Shown: in pieces, positions 37,173 through 46,114 of the stretch
Layout of the letters: each line of letters starts with the position of its first letter
Numbering within the stretch: position 1 is the first letter of the stretch
Made by a program: the position numbers and the translations under genes
From: Halomonas sp.
GTDB taxonomy: Bacteria > Pseudomonadota > Gammaproteobacteria > Pseudomonadales > Halomonadaceae
Reading direction: 5' to 3'
DNA length: 64,000 bases
Assembly (NCBI RefSeq): GCF_029263665.1
Contig: NZ_JAJUFQ010000005.1
Coordinates: forward strand, 124,001-188,000
Notes under the pieces: model-generated
What the model was told of the DNA's origin: nothing
The model's input: the letters and a program-made list of their open reading frames with translations, nothing else
Database searches by the model: none

Positions 37173-38081
37173 ATGAATCGCAATGTCATCCTGACCTGCG
37201 CTGTCACCGGCGCTGGAGATACAACCGCCAAGCATCCTGGCGTACCCGTGACTCCCAAGCAGATTGCCGAGGCCTGCATCGAGGCGGCCAAGGCAGGCGC
37301 CAGCGTCGCGCATATTCACGTGCGAGACCCGGAGACTGGTGGCATCAGCCACGACCTGGCGCATTTTCGTGAGGTCATGGAGCGCGTTCGTGAGGCCGAC
37401 ACTGACATCGTCATGAACATTACAGCCGGTGGCGGCGGTGACTGGATTCCAGATGTCAATGATCCGACCCGTGGCGGCCCTGGCAGCGACATTCAGACAC
37501 CCGCCGAGCGCCATGCTCCGGTGGCTGAACTGCTGCCTGAACTATGCACCCTGGATTGCGGCAGCCTCAATTTTGGCGACATGGTCTATATCAACCCAGC
37601 TGACTGGCTGCGCGAGCATGCACGTCTGGTCCAGGCAGCCGGCGTCAAGCCCGAGCTCGAGTGTTTCGATCTTGGCCATGTATGGTTTGCTCGTCAGTTG
37701 CAGGAAGAAGGGCTGATCGACGGTGATCCTCTGTATCAGCTGTGCCTGGGAATTCCGTGGGGCGCTGAGGCCGACACCGAAACCATGACAGCCATGCGCA
37801 ACAAGCTGCCAGCCAATGCCAACTGGGCGGCATTTGGTATTGGCCGTCACCAGATGCCGATGGTAGCGCAGGCCATGTTGCTCGGAGGGCATGCCCGCGT
37901 CGGTCTGGAAGACAACCTCTATCTGGACAAAGGCGTTCTGGCCAATAACGGTCAGTTGGTTGAAAAGGCGGCCAGCATCATCAACCACCTGGGTGGGCGT
38001 GTCATGACACCTGCTGAAACACGCACTCATCTCAAGCTACGCCATCCGGCAACCGGTCAGATCATGGGAGGTGACGCATGA
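37173..38081 (+). CDS. cdhC: 3-dehydrocarnitine cleavage enzyme (BKACE / DUF849)
   Basis: This 302-residue beta-keto acid cleavage enzyme is a zinc TIM-barrel protein. Zinc ligands include His47 and His49 (VAHIHVRD) and a Glu in [20 protein letters not shown] and [10 protein letters not shown] are family signatures. In carnitine catabolism it condenses 3-dehydrocarnitine with acetyl-CoA to give betainyl-CoA and acetoacetate. The assignment to CdhC follows from the directly overlapping cdhA and cdhB. GGAGGT lies just upstream of ATG 37173. Confidence 0.9.
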   Translation: MNRNVILTCAVTGAGDTTAKHPGVPVTPKQIAEACIEAAKAGASVAHIHVRDPETGGISHDLAHFREVMERVREADTDIVMNITAGGGGDWIPDVNDPTRGGPGSDIQTPAERHAPVAELLPELCTLDCGSLNFGDMVYINPADWLREHARLVQAAGVKPELECFDLGHVWFARQLQEEGLIDGDPLYQLCLGIPWGAEADTETMTAMRNKLPANANWAAFGIGRHQMPMVAQAMLLGGHARVGLEDNLYLDKGVLANNGQLVEKAASIINHLGGRVMTPAETRTHLKLRHPATGQIMGGDA

Positions 38082-39031
38082 GCCAGTTGAGCGTCATCGG
38101 CACCGGTGTCATTGGCAATGGCTGGATCGCCCGTGCCCTAGCGGCAGGCTGGGATGTGGTGGCCTTCGACCCCGCTCCGCAAGCGCAGGCGCGTACCCGT
38201 GCTTTCGTCGACAATGCCTGGCCATCCCTGACCCGCCTTGGACTGGCCGAAGGGGCCAGCCCAGAGCGCCTGCGCTTTGTCAGCGATATCAATGAAGCCG
38301 TTGTCGGTGCCGACCTGATCCAGGAAAACGTCCCGGAACGCCTCGAGCTCAAACAGGAAATTCTGGCACAGCTCGATGCGGCAGCGCCTGACAATGTCCT
38401 GATTGGTTCGTCGACATCTGGCTTCAAGCCCACCGACCTGCAGCTCAAATGTACCCAGGCACCGGGGAGAGTGATTGTCGCTCACCCCTTCAACCCTGTG
38501 TATCTGCTGCCACTGGTCGAGCTGGTTGGTGGCAAGGCAACCACTCCCGAGCATCTTGCTACGGCACAGAACGACTACAAGGCGCTTGGCATGCGCCCAT
38601 TGGTGGTGCGTCGCGAAATCGAAGGTCACATTGCCGACCGCCTCATGGAAGCCCTGTGGCGAGAGGCATTGCACCTGGTCAACGACGGAGTGGCCACGAC
38701 CGAAGAGGTGGATGCTGCAGTGGTCTATGGCTGTGGCCTGCGCTGGTCCTTGATGGGCACTTTCCTGACCTTCCACTTGGCTGGAGGCGAGCAGGGCATG
38801 CGCCATATGCTGGAGCAGTTTGGCCCGGCACTGAAGCTGCCCTGGACCAAGCTCGAAGCCCCGGAATTGACGGATGAGCTGATCGATCGTGTCGTCGAGG
38901 GCTGTGAGTTCCAGGCGGCAGGGCGCTCCGTCGCCGCGCTGGATCGTCGCCGTGACGACTTTCTCGTTGAGCTTCTGGCCCTGGTCGAGAGCTACTGGCC
39001 AGAGGCCGAAGGTCTCGAGGGGCGTATCTGA
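38078..39031 (+). CDS. cdhA: L-carnitine dehydrogenase
   Basis: This 317-residue enzyme has the 3-hydroxyacyl-CoA dehydrogenase fold. The NAD motif [11 protein letters not shown] is at about 8-18, the catalytic His lies in [17 protein letters not shown], and [15 protein letters not shown] is typical of carnitine dehydrogenases. It oxidises L-carnitine to 3-dehydrocarnitine with NAD+. It overlaps cdhC by 4 bases and its stop shares a base with the cdhB start, so the three are translationally coupled. Confidence 0.93.
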   Translation: MSQLSVIGTGVIGNGWIARALAAGWDVVAFDPAPQAQARTRAFVDNAWPSLTRLGLAEGASPERLRFVSDINEAVVGADLIQENVPERLELKQEILAQLDAAAPDNVLIGSSTSGFKPTDLQLKCTQAPGRVIVAHPFNPVYLLPLVELVGGKATTPEHLATAQNDYKALGMRPLVVRREIEGHIADRLMEALWREALHLVNDGVATTEEVDAAVVYGCGLRWSLMGTFLTFHLAGGEQGMRHMLEQFGPALKLPWTKLEAPELTDELIDRVVEGCEFQAAGRSVAALDRRRDDFLVELLALVESYWPEAEGLEGRI

Positions 39032-39486
39032 TGGGCTTGATGACAACCCAGGTCGCTCCCCAGTGGGTCGACTACAACGGCCATATGAACGATGCCGAGT
39101 ATGCCCGGGTGTTTTCGCTTGGTGTAGAGGCCCTGATGGATCGCATCGGCCTCGATGCTGAAGGGCGTCACCAGCATGGCTATACCCTGTATACCCTCGA
39201 AACCCATTTGTGCTACCGCCGGGAGGCTCATCAGGGGCAGACGCTGATGGTCGATGTGCAGATGGTGGACCGTGACGCCAAGCGCCTGCATGTGTTGTTC
39301 GACATGCGCGACGAGGAGGGCAACGTCCTTGCCACCAGCGAGCAGATGCTGATGGGAATCGATGTAGCCAGTGGTCGACCGGCAGCGTTTCCCGACTCCG
39401 TGGCGCAAGCCCTGAACCAAGTGGCTGAACTGACGGATCCTGAATCAACCCCAGTGGGGCGCTGTATCGGTATCCCGCATCGTTGA
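39031..39486 (+). CDS. cdhB: Betainyl-CoA thioesterase
   Basis: This 151-residue hotdog-fold thioesterase has VDYNGHMNDAEYARVFS near the N terminus, the 4HBT catalytic region with Asp in D-Y-N-G-H. In the carnitine pathway it releases glycine betaine from betainyl-CoA. It overlaps the cdhA stop (TGATG). In Pseudomonas the same three enzymes form the cdhCBA group, so the product here is likely free glycine betaine, usable as an osmoprotectant. Confidence 0.88.
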   Translation: MGLMTTQVAPQWVDYNGHMNDAEYARVFSLGVEALMDRIGLDAEGRHQHGYTLYTLETHLCYRREAHQGQTLMVDVQMVDRDAKRLHVLFDMRDEEGNVLATSEQMLMGIDVASGRPAAFPDSVAQALNQVAELTDPESTPVGRCIGIPHR

Positions 39487-39523
39487 TCATGCCCTGCGCA
39501 GTACCGCTGTGCAGGGGAATTCC

Positions 39524-40474
39524 TTGACACAATATCAAGAGCCACCCAGAGAGGTGGCCAAGGACATCAGGCCAATGGACATTGATCGCTCGGACATCGA
39601 GGCTTGGGATATTGAGACCTTCGCCAGGCGTTTCCAGTCAGGACTCGATGTCATCTCCACATTGCCACTCAGTGCCGCCAGAAACTACTACGACACCCTA
39701 TGCGCCAGCTTTGCTCCGGCACTGCCGGCCGTCATTCAGTTGCATGACGACAGCATCAGTGGCTGCCCTGTACGTCACCTGCGCCCGGCAGGTGGCGGCA
39801 AAGATAGCGACAGGGGCAGGGTAGTCTACGTTCATGGTGGAGGCTTCTGCCTCGGCTCTGTGAACAGCCACCAGGGCATTGCGGCAGGGCTGGCCTGCGA
39901 ACTGCAGCGTGAAGTCGTCAGTATTGGCTACCGCAAGATGCCAGAAGCCCGATATGACCAGGCCATTGCCGATTGCCGTAACGTGATCGACAGCCTGAAA
40001 CCTGTCGCCGTGGTAGGGGACAGCGCCGGTGCCCGGCTGATCATCGATGCGTTGTCCTGCCTGTCGTTGCCCCAGCTGGAGGTCACGCCAGTCATCGGTC
40101 TGATCTATCCCCTGGTGGGAACGCCTCATCCCGATAGCCTGGGTGACGATGCACCCTTGCTCAGCCGTGCCGATGTCATGCAGGCCTGGTCTCTGATTCG
40201 TGCTCATGCTCCTACCGATAACACCCACCAGGTTCCTGCATCTCGAATGGAGGTGCTGGCTGTCGAACACGATCCACTGACTAGACCCCTTGAGCGGGAG
40301 GTCCAGGGGTGGCGAGAGAGCGGAGCTGATATCGGCTATCGCTGTGCTGCCAACATGCTGCATGGCGCTTTGCATGCGCGTGAACAGCTACCCGAGATGA
40401 AGATGGCCTGGCAGCAATTCTGCGTTGCTCTGAATGACCGCCTTGCTCAGATAGCTTGTGCAACCCGGTCTTGA
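39524..40474 (+). CDS. Alpha/beta-hydrolase of the HSL type, possible acylcarnitine hydrolase
   Basis: This roughly 316-residue hydrolase has the oxyanion-hole motif HGGGFCLG and the nucleophile elbow GDSAG, both typical of hormone-sensitive-lipase esterases; an acid (VEHDP) and His (NMLHGAL) complete the triad. It lies 37 bases after cdhB. An enzyme releasing carnitine from short-chain acylcarnitines would fit (inference). Start is uncertain: TTG 39524 has AGGGG upstream; GTG 39509 and ATG 39575 are alternatives. Confidence 0.78.
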   Translation: MTQYQEPPREVAKDIRPMDIDRSDIEAWDIETFARRFQSGLDVISTLPLSAARNYYDTLCASFAPALPAVIQLHDDSISGCPVRHLRPAGGGKDSDRGRVVYVHGGGFCLGSVNSHQGIAAGLACELQREVVSIGYRKMPEARYDQAIADCRNVIDSLKPVAVVGDSAGARLIIDALSCLSLPQLEVTPVIGLIYPLVGTPHPDSLGDDAPLLSRADVMQAWSLIRAHAPTDNTHQVPASRMEVLAVEHDPLTRPLEREVQGWRESGADIGYRCAANMLHGALHAREQLPEMKMAWQQFCVALNDRLAQIACATRS

Positions 40475-40519
40475 CGCTCTTTCTTGACACCCCGTCTCGA
40501 CGCTGGTCTTGAAAAACCG
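40468..40519. repeat. About 13-bp degenerate repeats starting at the hydrolase stop codon
   Basis: TCTTGAC at 40469, TCTTGAC at 40482, TCTCGAC at 40495 and TCTTGAA at 40507 recur with periods 13, 13 and 12. The first copy contains the hydrolase TGA stop. Confidence 0.6.
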
Positions 40520-40552
40520 TCCCGTCCTGACCTGAGAAGCAACAGACAAGAG

Positions 40553-40616
40553 GAGGCTTGCGTTCAACCGGAAGGATATTGAAACGAAGGAATATTCAGA
40601 CGAAAGCGTATTCAAG
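40553..40616. repeat. 16-bp degenerate tandem units upstream of the first BCCT gene
   Basis: Units start at 40569, 40585 and 40601 (CGGAAGGATATTGAAA, CGAAGGAATATTCAGA, CGAAAGCGTATTCAAG), an exact 16-base period. A weaker first unit (ending CGTTCAAC) begins at 40553. Confidence 0.65.
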
Positions 40617-40656
40617 TGCAGGAAAGTACGTCCACGACAACGATAACGAGACGCAC

Positions 40657-42066
40657 ATGAAAACCCATATTTCCACCTCCGTTGCTACCATCGCCACCGT
40701 CATTGCCCTGATTGCCTTTGCAGCGATTGCACCGGGACCTTTCCAATCTCTGCTCGATGTCATCAAGACTCACATCATCGGCAACTTCGGCTTTATCTTC
40801 ACCTATCCCGCCTTTGCAGCATCCATCGTTTTCATTGTGCTGATGTTTACCCCGTTGGGGCGTCTGCGCTTCGGTCAGGGAGCCCCCGAGTTTTCCACGC
40901 TCACCTGGCTTGGCATGCTGTTCGCCACGGGAATGGGCATTGGCCTGGTGACCTGGGGAGTACTGGAGCCTCGCTACCATGTCGAGGCAGGTCACAGTAC
41001 GGACCAGGCGCTGCTGTATGCCTTCAACCACTGGGGGTTGCTGGCCTGGGCTGGCTATCTGGCCATCGGCGTGATCTTTGCCCATTGCATGTACAACATG
41101 AAGATCGATAAACCTGCCGAAGCCCTGTTGGGTGGTGGCTGGTTGAGCAAGCTCAACCTTGTCAGCCTGGTGGTATCGACCGTCATTGGCTTGTCACTGA
41201 CATTCACCTATGCCGCGGAACCACTGCAGAAAAGCCTGCAGCAGTTCTTCGGTATTCAGGTTGGGCCAAGCGTGATTATCGCCGTACTGTCGCTGTTTGC
41301 GATGGCTTCCAGCACTTCCGGACTCAATCGGGGCATCAAATGGCTGAGCAACTACAACACCCTGTTTGCCATCATCTTGATGCTCAGTGTGTTCGTACTG
41401 ACGTTACCGCAAGACATCCTTTCCACCTTTGCCAGGTTAGTGCCGGAGTACCTGGTAAAATACCCGGCCATGGCAACGGATATCGGCTATGCCGACCCCG
41501 AGCACAAGGCCTGGCTGGCAGACTGGCTATATGCCTTCGAGGCTGCCTGGTATGGCTGGTTTATCTTCACTGGGGTTTTCATCGCCCGCATTTCCCGCGG
41601 ACGGACACTGCGTCAGCTGGTTCTCGGTGTCATGCTGGTACCCAGCCTGTTTTCGTGTCTCTGGTTCACCGTCTTCGGGCTCGGGGGGTTGAGCACAGAA
41701 TCTGCTGATGTCTTCGCTCTGATGGATAGCCTCGACAGTCACGGTATCCTGTCTGCGATCCTGGCACTCAATATCTTGCTGTTCTTCGTGACCAGCGCCG
41801 ATTCTGCCGGTCTTGTCTGCGAGATGCTGACCGTGCAACGCTCACGAGCCTTCTGGATCATCGCCATGGCGGCCCTGGCGATCGTCATCAACTGGCTCGA
41901 CGGCGATATCTTCAAGGTCATCCTGACTCTGATTTCGGTCGCAGCGATTCCAGTAGCCTTCGGTATCTTTGCTCTGGTGGTGGCTTTTGTCCTGCGCCTG
42001 AAGCGTACTTCATCAAGCCCTGCCAGCACACAGCGCAGTATGGCAAGCGATCGTCCAGACAGCTGA
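40657..42066 (+). CDS. BCCT-family transporter with altered substrate box
   Basis: This 469-residue, about 12-segment betaine/carnitine/choline transporter homologue has the family motif GMGIGLVTWGVLEPRYHV at about 92-109 and ARISRGRTLRQ after segment 8. The Trp box that binds trimethylammonium in BCCT proteins (WT.FYWAWW..W) here reads WLYAFEAAWYGW at 290-301, so the central Tyr-Trp-x-Trp is lost. The usual substrate may therefore differ. Its place after the cdh genes suggests uptake of carnitine or a derivative. The Shine-Dalgarno at ATG 40657 is weak. Confidence 0.82.
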   Translation: MKTHISTSVATIATVIALIAFAAIAPGPFQSLLDVIKTHIIGNFGFIFTYPAFAASIVFIVLMFTPLGRLRFGQGAPEFSTLTWLGMLFATGMGIGLVTWGVLEPRYHVEAGHSTDQALLYAFNHWGLLAWAGYLAIGVIFAHCMYNMKIDKPAEALLGGGWLSKLNLVSLVVSTVIGLSLTFTYAAEPLQKSLQQFFGIQVGPSVIIAVLSLFAMASSTSGLNRGIKWLSNYNTLFAIILMLSVFVLTLPQDILSTFARLVPEYLVKYPAMATDIGYADPEHKAWLADWLYAFEAAWYGWFIFTGVFIARISRGRTLRQLVLGVMLVPSLFSCLWFTVFGLGGLSTESADVFALMDSLDSHGILSAILALNILLFFVTSADSAGLVCEMLTVQRSRAFWIIAMAALAIVINWLDGDIFKVILTLISVAAIPVAFGIFALVVAFVLRLKRTSSSPASTQRSMASDRPDS

Positions 42067-42104
42067 CTGGCCGAATGAGCAACACCTGACCGATACGGGA
42101 AACT

Positions 42105-42189
42105 TTCTGATGGAGACTTCCGAATCAGAAGTCTCCCGTTGACGGCAGCGACAGAGTGCTGCCACGGGAACGCCGGCCCGTTGTCCGGC
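42105..42189 (+). promoter_or_regulatory. Structured leader before the second BCCT gene
   Basis: Two overlapping, mutually exclusive stems occur: TTCTGAT/ATCAGAA (42105-42111, 42124-42130) and GGAGACTTC/GAAGTCTCC (42112-42120, 42128-42136). GGCAGC/GCTGCC (42144-42149, 42158-42163) and GCCGG/CCGGC (42172-42176, 42185-42189) follow. The series ends just before the Shine-Dalgarno. It could be a leader with alternative folds or a set of operators. Confidence 0.45.
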
Positions 42190-42207
42190 CGTGAGAGGAG
42201 AGTCGTT

Positions 42208-43911
42208 ATCCAATCACCACATCACCCATCTTCCCCTGAAAGAGAGCCGCAGCAAAAAGGTTCTCGGCACCCCGAGGGATATCCGCAACCCAATGGCTAT
42301 CCTGAATCGATACTCGCCCAACGCGGCCTGTTCCGACACATGCATCGAGGCATGACACTGTCTGCGGCACTTCTGGTGCTGGCCTTTGTCGTCGCCACCG
42401 GTGCCAACCCCGAACTGTCCGGTGCACTGTTCGGCGCAGCCCGAGACTGGATCGAGACCACTTTCGCCGGTTATTACCTGGTCACCATCGTAGTACTGAT
42501 CGCTGTGTGCTTCTTCATTGCACTGTCGCCATTTGGCAGCCTGCGTCTGGGGCGTGACGGAGAAAAGCCAGAATTCAGCCGCTTTGCCTGGTTTTCCATG
42601 TTGTTTTCTGCAGGCATCGGCATTGGCATCCTGTTCTTTGGTGTCGCTGAGCCAATTTTCTACTTCGACAACAGCGGGGGCTTTGGTTACCCCAATAATC
42701 CCCATGCCGACATGGCGGGAGATACGCAGCTGAACCATCAACGTGCCATCGATGCACTGCGCGTCACTTTCTTCCATTGGGGCCTGCACGGCTGGGCGGT
42801 CTATGTCATTGTCGGCATGGCGCTTGCCTATTTTGCTTACCGCAAAGGACTGCCTCTGGCACTGCGTTCAGCCTTGTACCCCTTCATCGGGAACCGCATC
42901 TACGGTCCAATAGGCCACACCGTCGATATTCTTGGGGTGCTTGGTTGTGTCTTCGGTGTTGCCACGTCTCTGGGACTGGGCGTCAGCCAGATGGCGGTTG
43001 GCCTGAATCGCCTGGTTGGCATTAGCGCCGGTCTCGATACCCAGCTGTTGCTGATCGCCGTCATCACCGTGATTTCCATTTTGTCGGCAATGTCCGGGGT
43101 CAAGCGCGGCATCAAGCTCATTTCCGAGCTCAATATCTGGGTATCGATACTGGTCATCGGCGCCTTCGTCATCGGTGGTCCGACGCTGTGGTTGCTGACA
43201 TCCTTTGGTGAAACCATGGCGGATTACATCACGCACTTCATTCCCATGGGACTGTGGTATCCCGATGAACCATCTGAAGCCGAGTGGCTGCAGGCATGGA
43301 CCATCTTCTACTGGGGCTGGTGGCTGGCCTGGGCACCGTTCATCGGCCTGTTCATCGCGCGCATTTCGCGTGGCCGCACCCTGCGAGAGTTCGTGCTCGG
43401 CGTACTGCTGGTACCGACCTTCATCATCTTTGTATGGTTGGGCATCTTCGGTGGCACTGCGCTACATCAGGAACTGTCTGCCGCCGGCGGGGTGGGCAGT
43501 GCCGGTATCATAGACCTGGTCAATGACTGGAACCTGCCCGCAGCGCTTTTTGCCACAGCGGATGGCGTTGCCGGTCATGGCACTCTGGCCTGGGTACTCT
43601 CGGCGATGATGGTCTTCTTGCTGATGAGCTGGTTCGTCACCAGCGCCGATTCCAGCACTCTGGTTCTGACCACCATTCTGTCACTAGGCAACCCGGAGCC
43701 TCCCCAGCATTTCCGTATTTTCTGGGGGCTGGTGATCGGTATGGTCGCGGCCGTGCTACTGGTTGCAGGCGGCCTCACGGCACTGCAGACCGCCTTGATT
43801 GCCACAGCATTGCCACTCAGTGTGGTGATACTGATGATGACAGCAGGGGTATTGGTGTCCTTGTTCAAGGAACGAAGCGTGAAGGCAGGGCGTTCCACCG
43901 AAACCCGTTAG
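42208..43911 (+). CDS. BCCT-family betaine/carnitine/choline transporter
   Basis: This BCCT transporter carries the full signature WTIFYWGWWLAWAPF.GLFIARISRGRTLRE and GIGIGILFFGVAEPIFY. It should import quaternary ammonium compounds by sodium or proton symport. The start is unclear: GAGAGGAGAG at 42193-42202 is followed 6-7 bases later by ATC (42208), not ATG or GTG. The first in-frame ATG (42340) lacks a Shine-Dalgarno, and a TTG exists at 42139. ATC 42208 is given because of the strong ribosome site; the mature membrane domain is unaffected. Confidence 0.88.
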   Translation: MQSPHHPSSPEREPQQKGSRHPEGYPQPNGYPESILAQRGLFRHMHRGMTLSAALLVLAFVVATGANPELSGALFGAARDWIETTFAGYYLVTIVVLIAVCFFIALSPFGSLRLGRDGEKPEFSRFAWFSMLFSAGIGIGILFFGVAEPIFYFDNSGGFGYPNNPHADMAGDTQLNHQRAIDALRVTFFHWGLHGWAVYVIVGMALAYFAYRKGLPLALRSALYPFIGNRIYGPIGHTVDILGVLGCVFGVATSLGLGVSQMAVGLNRLVGISAGLDTQLLLIAVITVISILSAMSGVKRGIKLISELNIWVSILVIGAFVIGGPTLWLLTSFGETMADYITHFIPMGLWYPDEPSEAEWLQAWTIFYWGWWLAWAPFIGLFIARISRGRTLREFVLGVLLVPTFIIFVWLGIFGGTALHQELSAAGGVGSAGIIDLVNDWNLPAALFATADGVAGHGTLAWVLSAMMVFLLMSWFVTSADSSTLVLTTILSLGNPEPPQHFRIFWGLVIGMVAAVLLVAGGLTALQTALIATALPLSVVILMMTAGVLVSLFKERSVKAGRSTETR

Positions 43912-43944
43912 CAAAGAGCGCTAGAGTCAGCGAAGAGCGTTAGA
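43907..43944. repeat. 19-bp direct repeat at the stop of the second BCCT gene
   Basis: GCAAAGAGCGCTAGA (43911-43925) recurs as GCGAAGAGCGTTAGA (43930-43944). The array begins at the BCCT TAG stop. Confidence 0.65.
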
Positions 43945-43953
43945 AAGAGCCTG

Positions 43954-44925
43954 TCAGGAGGAGCGGTTTCGCTTGCGCATCGTTCCGGGCGGGAAGCCAA
44001 GATGACGCTGAAAAGCCCGGGAAAATGTCGAGGCAGACCCGAAACCACAGGCCAGTCCGATGGCCAATACGCTAAGGTCTGTCTCGCGCAACAGATATTC
44101 GGCACGCTTCAAGCGCAAGCCTAGATAGTAGGTGGCTGGGGTTGTACCCAGGGTCTCCTGAAACAGGCGTTGCAGCTGGCGTGCCGAAATGCCACTGCGT
44201 TGTGCTATCTCATGCAATGGCAGAGGTGACTCCAGGTGGCGTTCCATCAACGCCACTGCTTCCACCAGACGCGGATGATGACTGCCCAGACGCCGGGCCA
44301 GCGTCATCCGCTGGTGGTCGCCTCGTGAACGCATACGGTCATGGATAAGCTGTTCCGACACGTCGATAGCCAGTGTTGTGCCATGCCGACGTGCCATCAT
44401 CTCCAGCGCCATATCCATGGCTGCCGCACCTCCAGCACAGAAAAAGCGCCGCTTGCCCAATAGAAACAGCTCATCACAGGTGGTTATCTGCGGATAACGT
44501 TCATTGAAGGCTGGCAGCGACTCCCAATGCAGCGTCACTGTTTCACCTGCCAGCAACCCCGCTTCAGCCAGCACCACAGCACCTGTATCCAGGGCGCCAA
44601 TACGGCAGCCTCCCTGATCGAGACGATTGAGCCATCCTCTCAGGCCATGGCCAATCCACATTTCGGGATCAAAACCACTGCATACCGCCAGTGCCGGAAG
44701 ATGACGAACTTCCTGCATGGGATGATCGACCAGCAGGGTCATGCCGTTACTGGCCGTCACAGGTTCTCCACTAAGGCCGATCAGGGTCCAGTCATAGAGT
44801 TTTCTGCCGGCAATGCGGTTGGCAATGCGCAATGGCTCTACGGCAGAAAAGAACGCCATCATCGAGAATCCGGGCAATAACAGAAAGCCGATATGCTCGG
44901 TATCAGAACAGGAAGACTCGGTCAT
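43954..44925 (-). CDS. cdhR: GlxA/AraC-family regulator, probable carnitine regulator CdhR
   Basis: This 323-residue regulator has an N-terminal DJ-1/PfpI-like domain (IGFLLLPGFSMMAFFSAVEPLR to about 190) and a C-terminal AraC helix-turn-helix pair (IAQRSGISARQLQRLFQE; ACGFGSASTFSRAFQRHLG). Such proteins sense amines: CdhR in Pseudomonas activates carnitine genes in response to carnitine. The location next to the cdh/BCCT genes supports that role. The start at 44925 is chosen from the homologous region; the ribosome site is weak and a longer frame exists. Confidence 0.83.
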   Translation of the reverse strand: MTESSCSDTEHIGFLLLPGFSMMAFFSAVEPLRIANRIAGRKLYDWTLIGLSGEPVTASNGMTLLVDHPMQEVRHLPALAVCSGFDPEMWIGHGLRGWLNRLDQGGCRIGALDTGAVVLAEAGLLAGETVTLHWESLPAFNERYPQITTCDELFLLGKRRFFCAGGAAAMDMALEMMARRHGTTLAIDVSEQLIHDRMRSRGDHQRMTLARRLGSHHPRLVEAVALMERHLESPLPLHEIAQRSGISARQLQRLFQETLGTTPATYYLGLRLKRAEYLLRETDLSVLAIGLACGFGSASTFSRAFQRHLGFPPGTMRKRNRSS

Positions 44926-45007
44926 ACGGACGCTCAAGCAAGGGGCCGACAAATCTGAAGATAGCGAGATACCATAACGGTGGGCAGTGATATGTGGAAG
45001 CCTGCCA

Positions 45008-45058
45008 GGATGGAAAGTCATGGAGGAAAGGTCATGAGGGAAACGCTCATGAGGAAAC
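45008..45058. repeat. 14-15-bp degenerate tandem units over the LysR stop
   Basis: GGATGGAAAGTCAT (45008-45021), GGAGGAAAGGTCAT (45022-45035) and GAGGGAAACGCTCAT (45036-45050), then partial GAGGAAAC. The third unit contains the LysR stop (45047-45049), and each complete unit carries TCA, a stop on the LysR strand. Confidence 0.65.
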
Positions 45059-45979
45059 TTGCTTGGCAGGAGAACTCATCCCCATCAGCATGGGCCACAC
45101 CAGCTCCAGCGCCGCACGGCCCGCACTGCGATGTCGATAGAGTCGAATCTCGAACTCCACCGTCCAGCGTGATTCACCTGCATGGACCAGCTCGCCCTTT
45201 TCCAGGGCAGAGCTGGCAACCCGCTCGGGCAGCCAGCCTAGGCCATAGCCCAGACTGACCAGTTCCCGGATATTGCTGCTCTGGATGCTCTCGTTGAGCA
45301 CAGTGAGCGTCGGGCAGCCCGGCTGGCTATCCAGGTGTGCACTGATAGAGGCACCGATGATACCGCGAGGATGATAAGCGATCAGAGGCAGGGAGCGGCC
45401 ACGGTCGCCATCCAAAGCAAAGCTGGGCATTCCCTGTTCATCCGGCAGGCATACCGGGAAATAACGTTCCCGGCCAATCACGCAATGCTCCGTCTCTTCA
45501 TCGGCCACGTCGAGGGGATTGCCATTCACGGGCCAATAGCACAACGCCAGATCGATCTCGCCGGATGCCAAGCCCTGAAAATAATCGGCAAGCAGCCATG
45601 ATGTTGCACGTAGTTGGGGAACCAGGGGCGGTGGCGAATCCAGGCTTTCCAGCCATTCCGGGAAAAAGTGGCTCAACAGGCTTTGCGATGCCCCAAGGTG
45701 CAACTGGCCTGCCTGTTCTTCAGCCATCTGTGCCAGGCGCTGACGCGTGGCTCCCACACGCCAGGTCACATCCTGACACATGACCAGAAAGGTCTCGCCA
45801 GCAGGCGTCAATGACAGGGGCAGCGTCTGACGGTTGATCAGCGTCGTCCCCATTTCCTCTTCAAGCAGCTTGATACGGCGCGAGAAGGTCGGTTGAGTGA
45901 CATTCTGCTCCTCGGCAGCACGCGAGAAATGTCGCGTACGGGCCAAGGCCAGAAAGTCTTCCAGCCAGCGGATTTCCAT
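45047..45979 (-). CDS. LysR-family transcriptional regulator
   Basis: This 310-residue LysR regulator starts MEIRWLEDFLALARTRHFSRAAE, with the recognition helix in VTQPTFSRRIKLLEEE. The effector domain spans about 90-300. It lies between cdhR and the peptide-type ABC operon, all on the minus strand, but separated from both. The target is not evident. Confidence 0.88.
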   Translation of the reverse strand: MEIRWLEDFLALARTRHFSRAAEEQNVTQPTFSRRIKLLEEEMGTTLINRQTLPLSLTPAGETFLVMCQDVTWRVGATRQRLAQMAEEQAGQLHLGASQSLLSHFFPEWLESLDSPPPLVPQLRATSWLLADYFQGLASGEIDLALCYWPVNGNPLDVADEETEHCVIGRERYFPVCLPDEQGMPSFALDGDRGRSLPLIAYHPRGIIGASISAHLDSQPGCPTLTVLNESIQSSNIRELVSLGYGLGWLPERVASSALEKGELVHAGESRWTVEFEIRLYRHRSAGRAALELVWPMLMGMSSPAKQVSS

Positions 45980-46114
45980 GGGAATCTCGTGTTTTTTTGG
46001 TACTTTTCATTAGCTGCGTGTCACAGCATAGTCCCTGCGGTGGTGCATTCTGCCAGAAGGAGGGCAGATCGACTTTCCTGATATGCCCTCTCAACTCCAT
46101 GAATGTGACATCCG

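Noticed and set aside
39031..39486. Considered as the missing ybgC of the tol operon
   Set aside because: The hotdog thioesterase overlaps cdhA and matches the carnitine pathway partner CdhB; nothing ties it to tol-pal.
38138..39538. 466-codon minus-strand frame
   Set aside because: Antisense to cdhA and cdhB, low-quality composition and no family resemblance.
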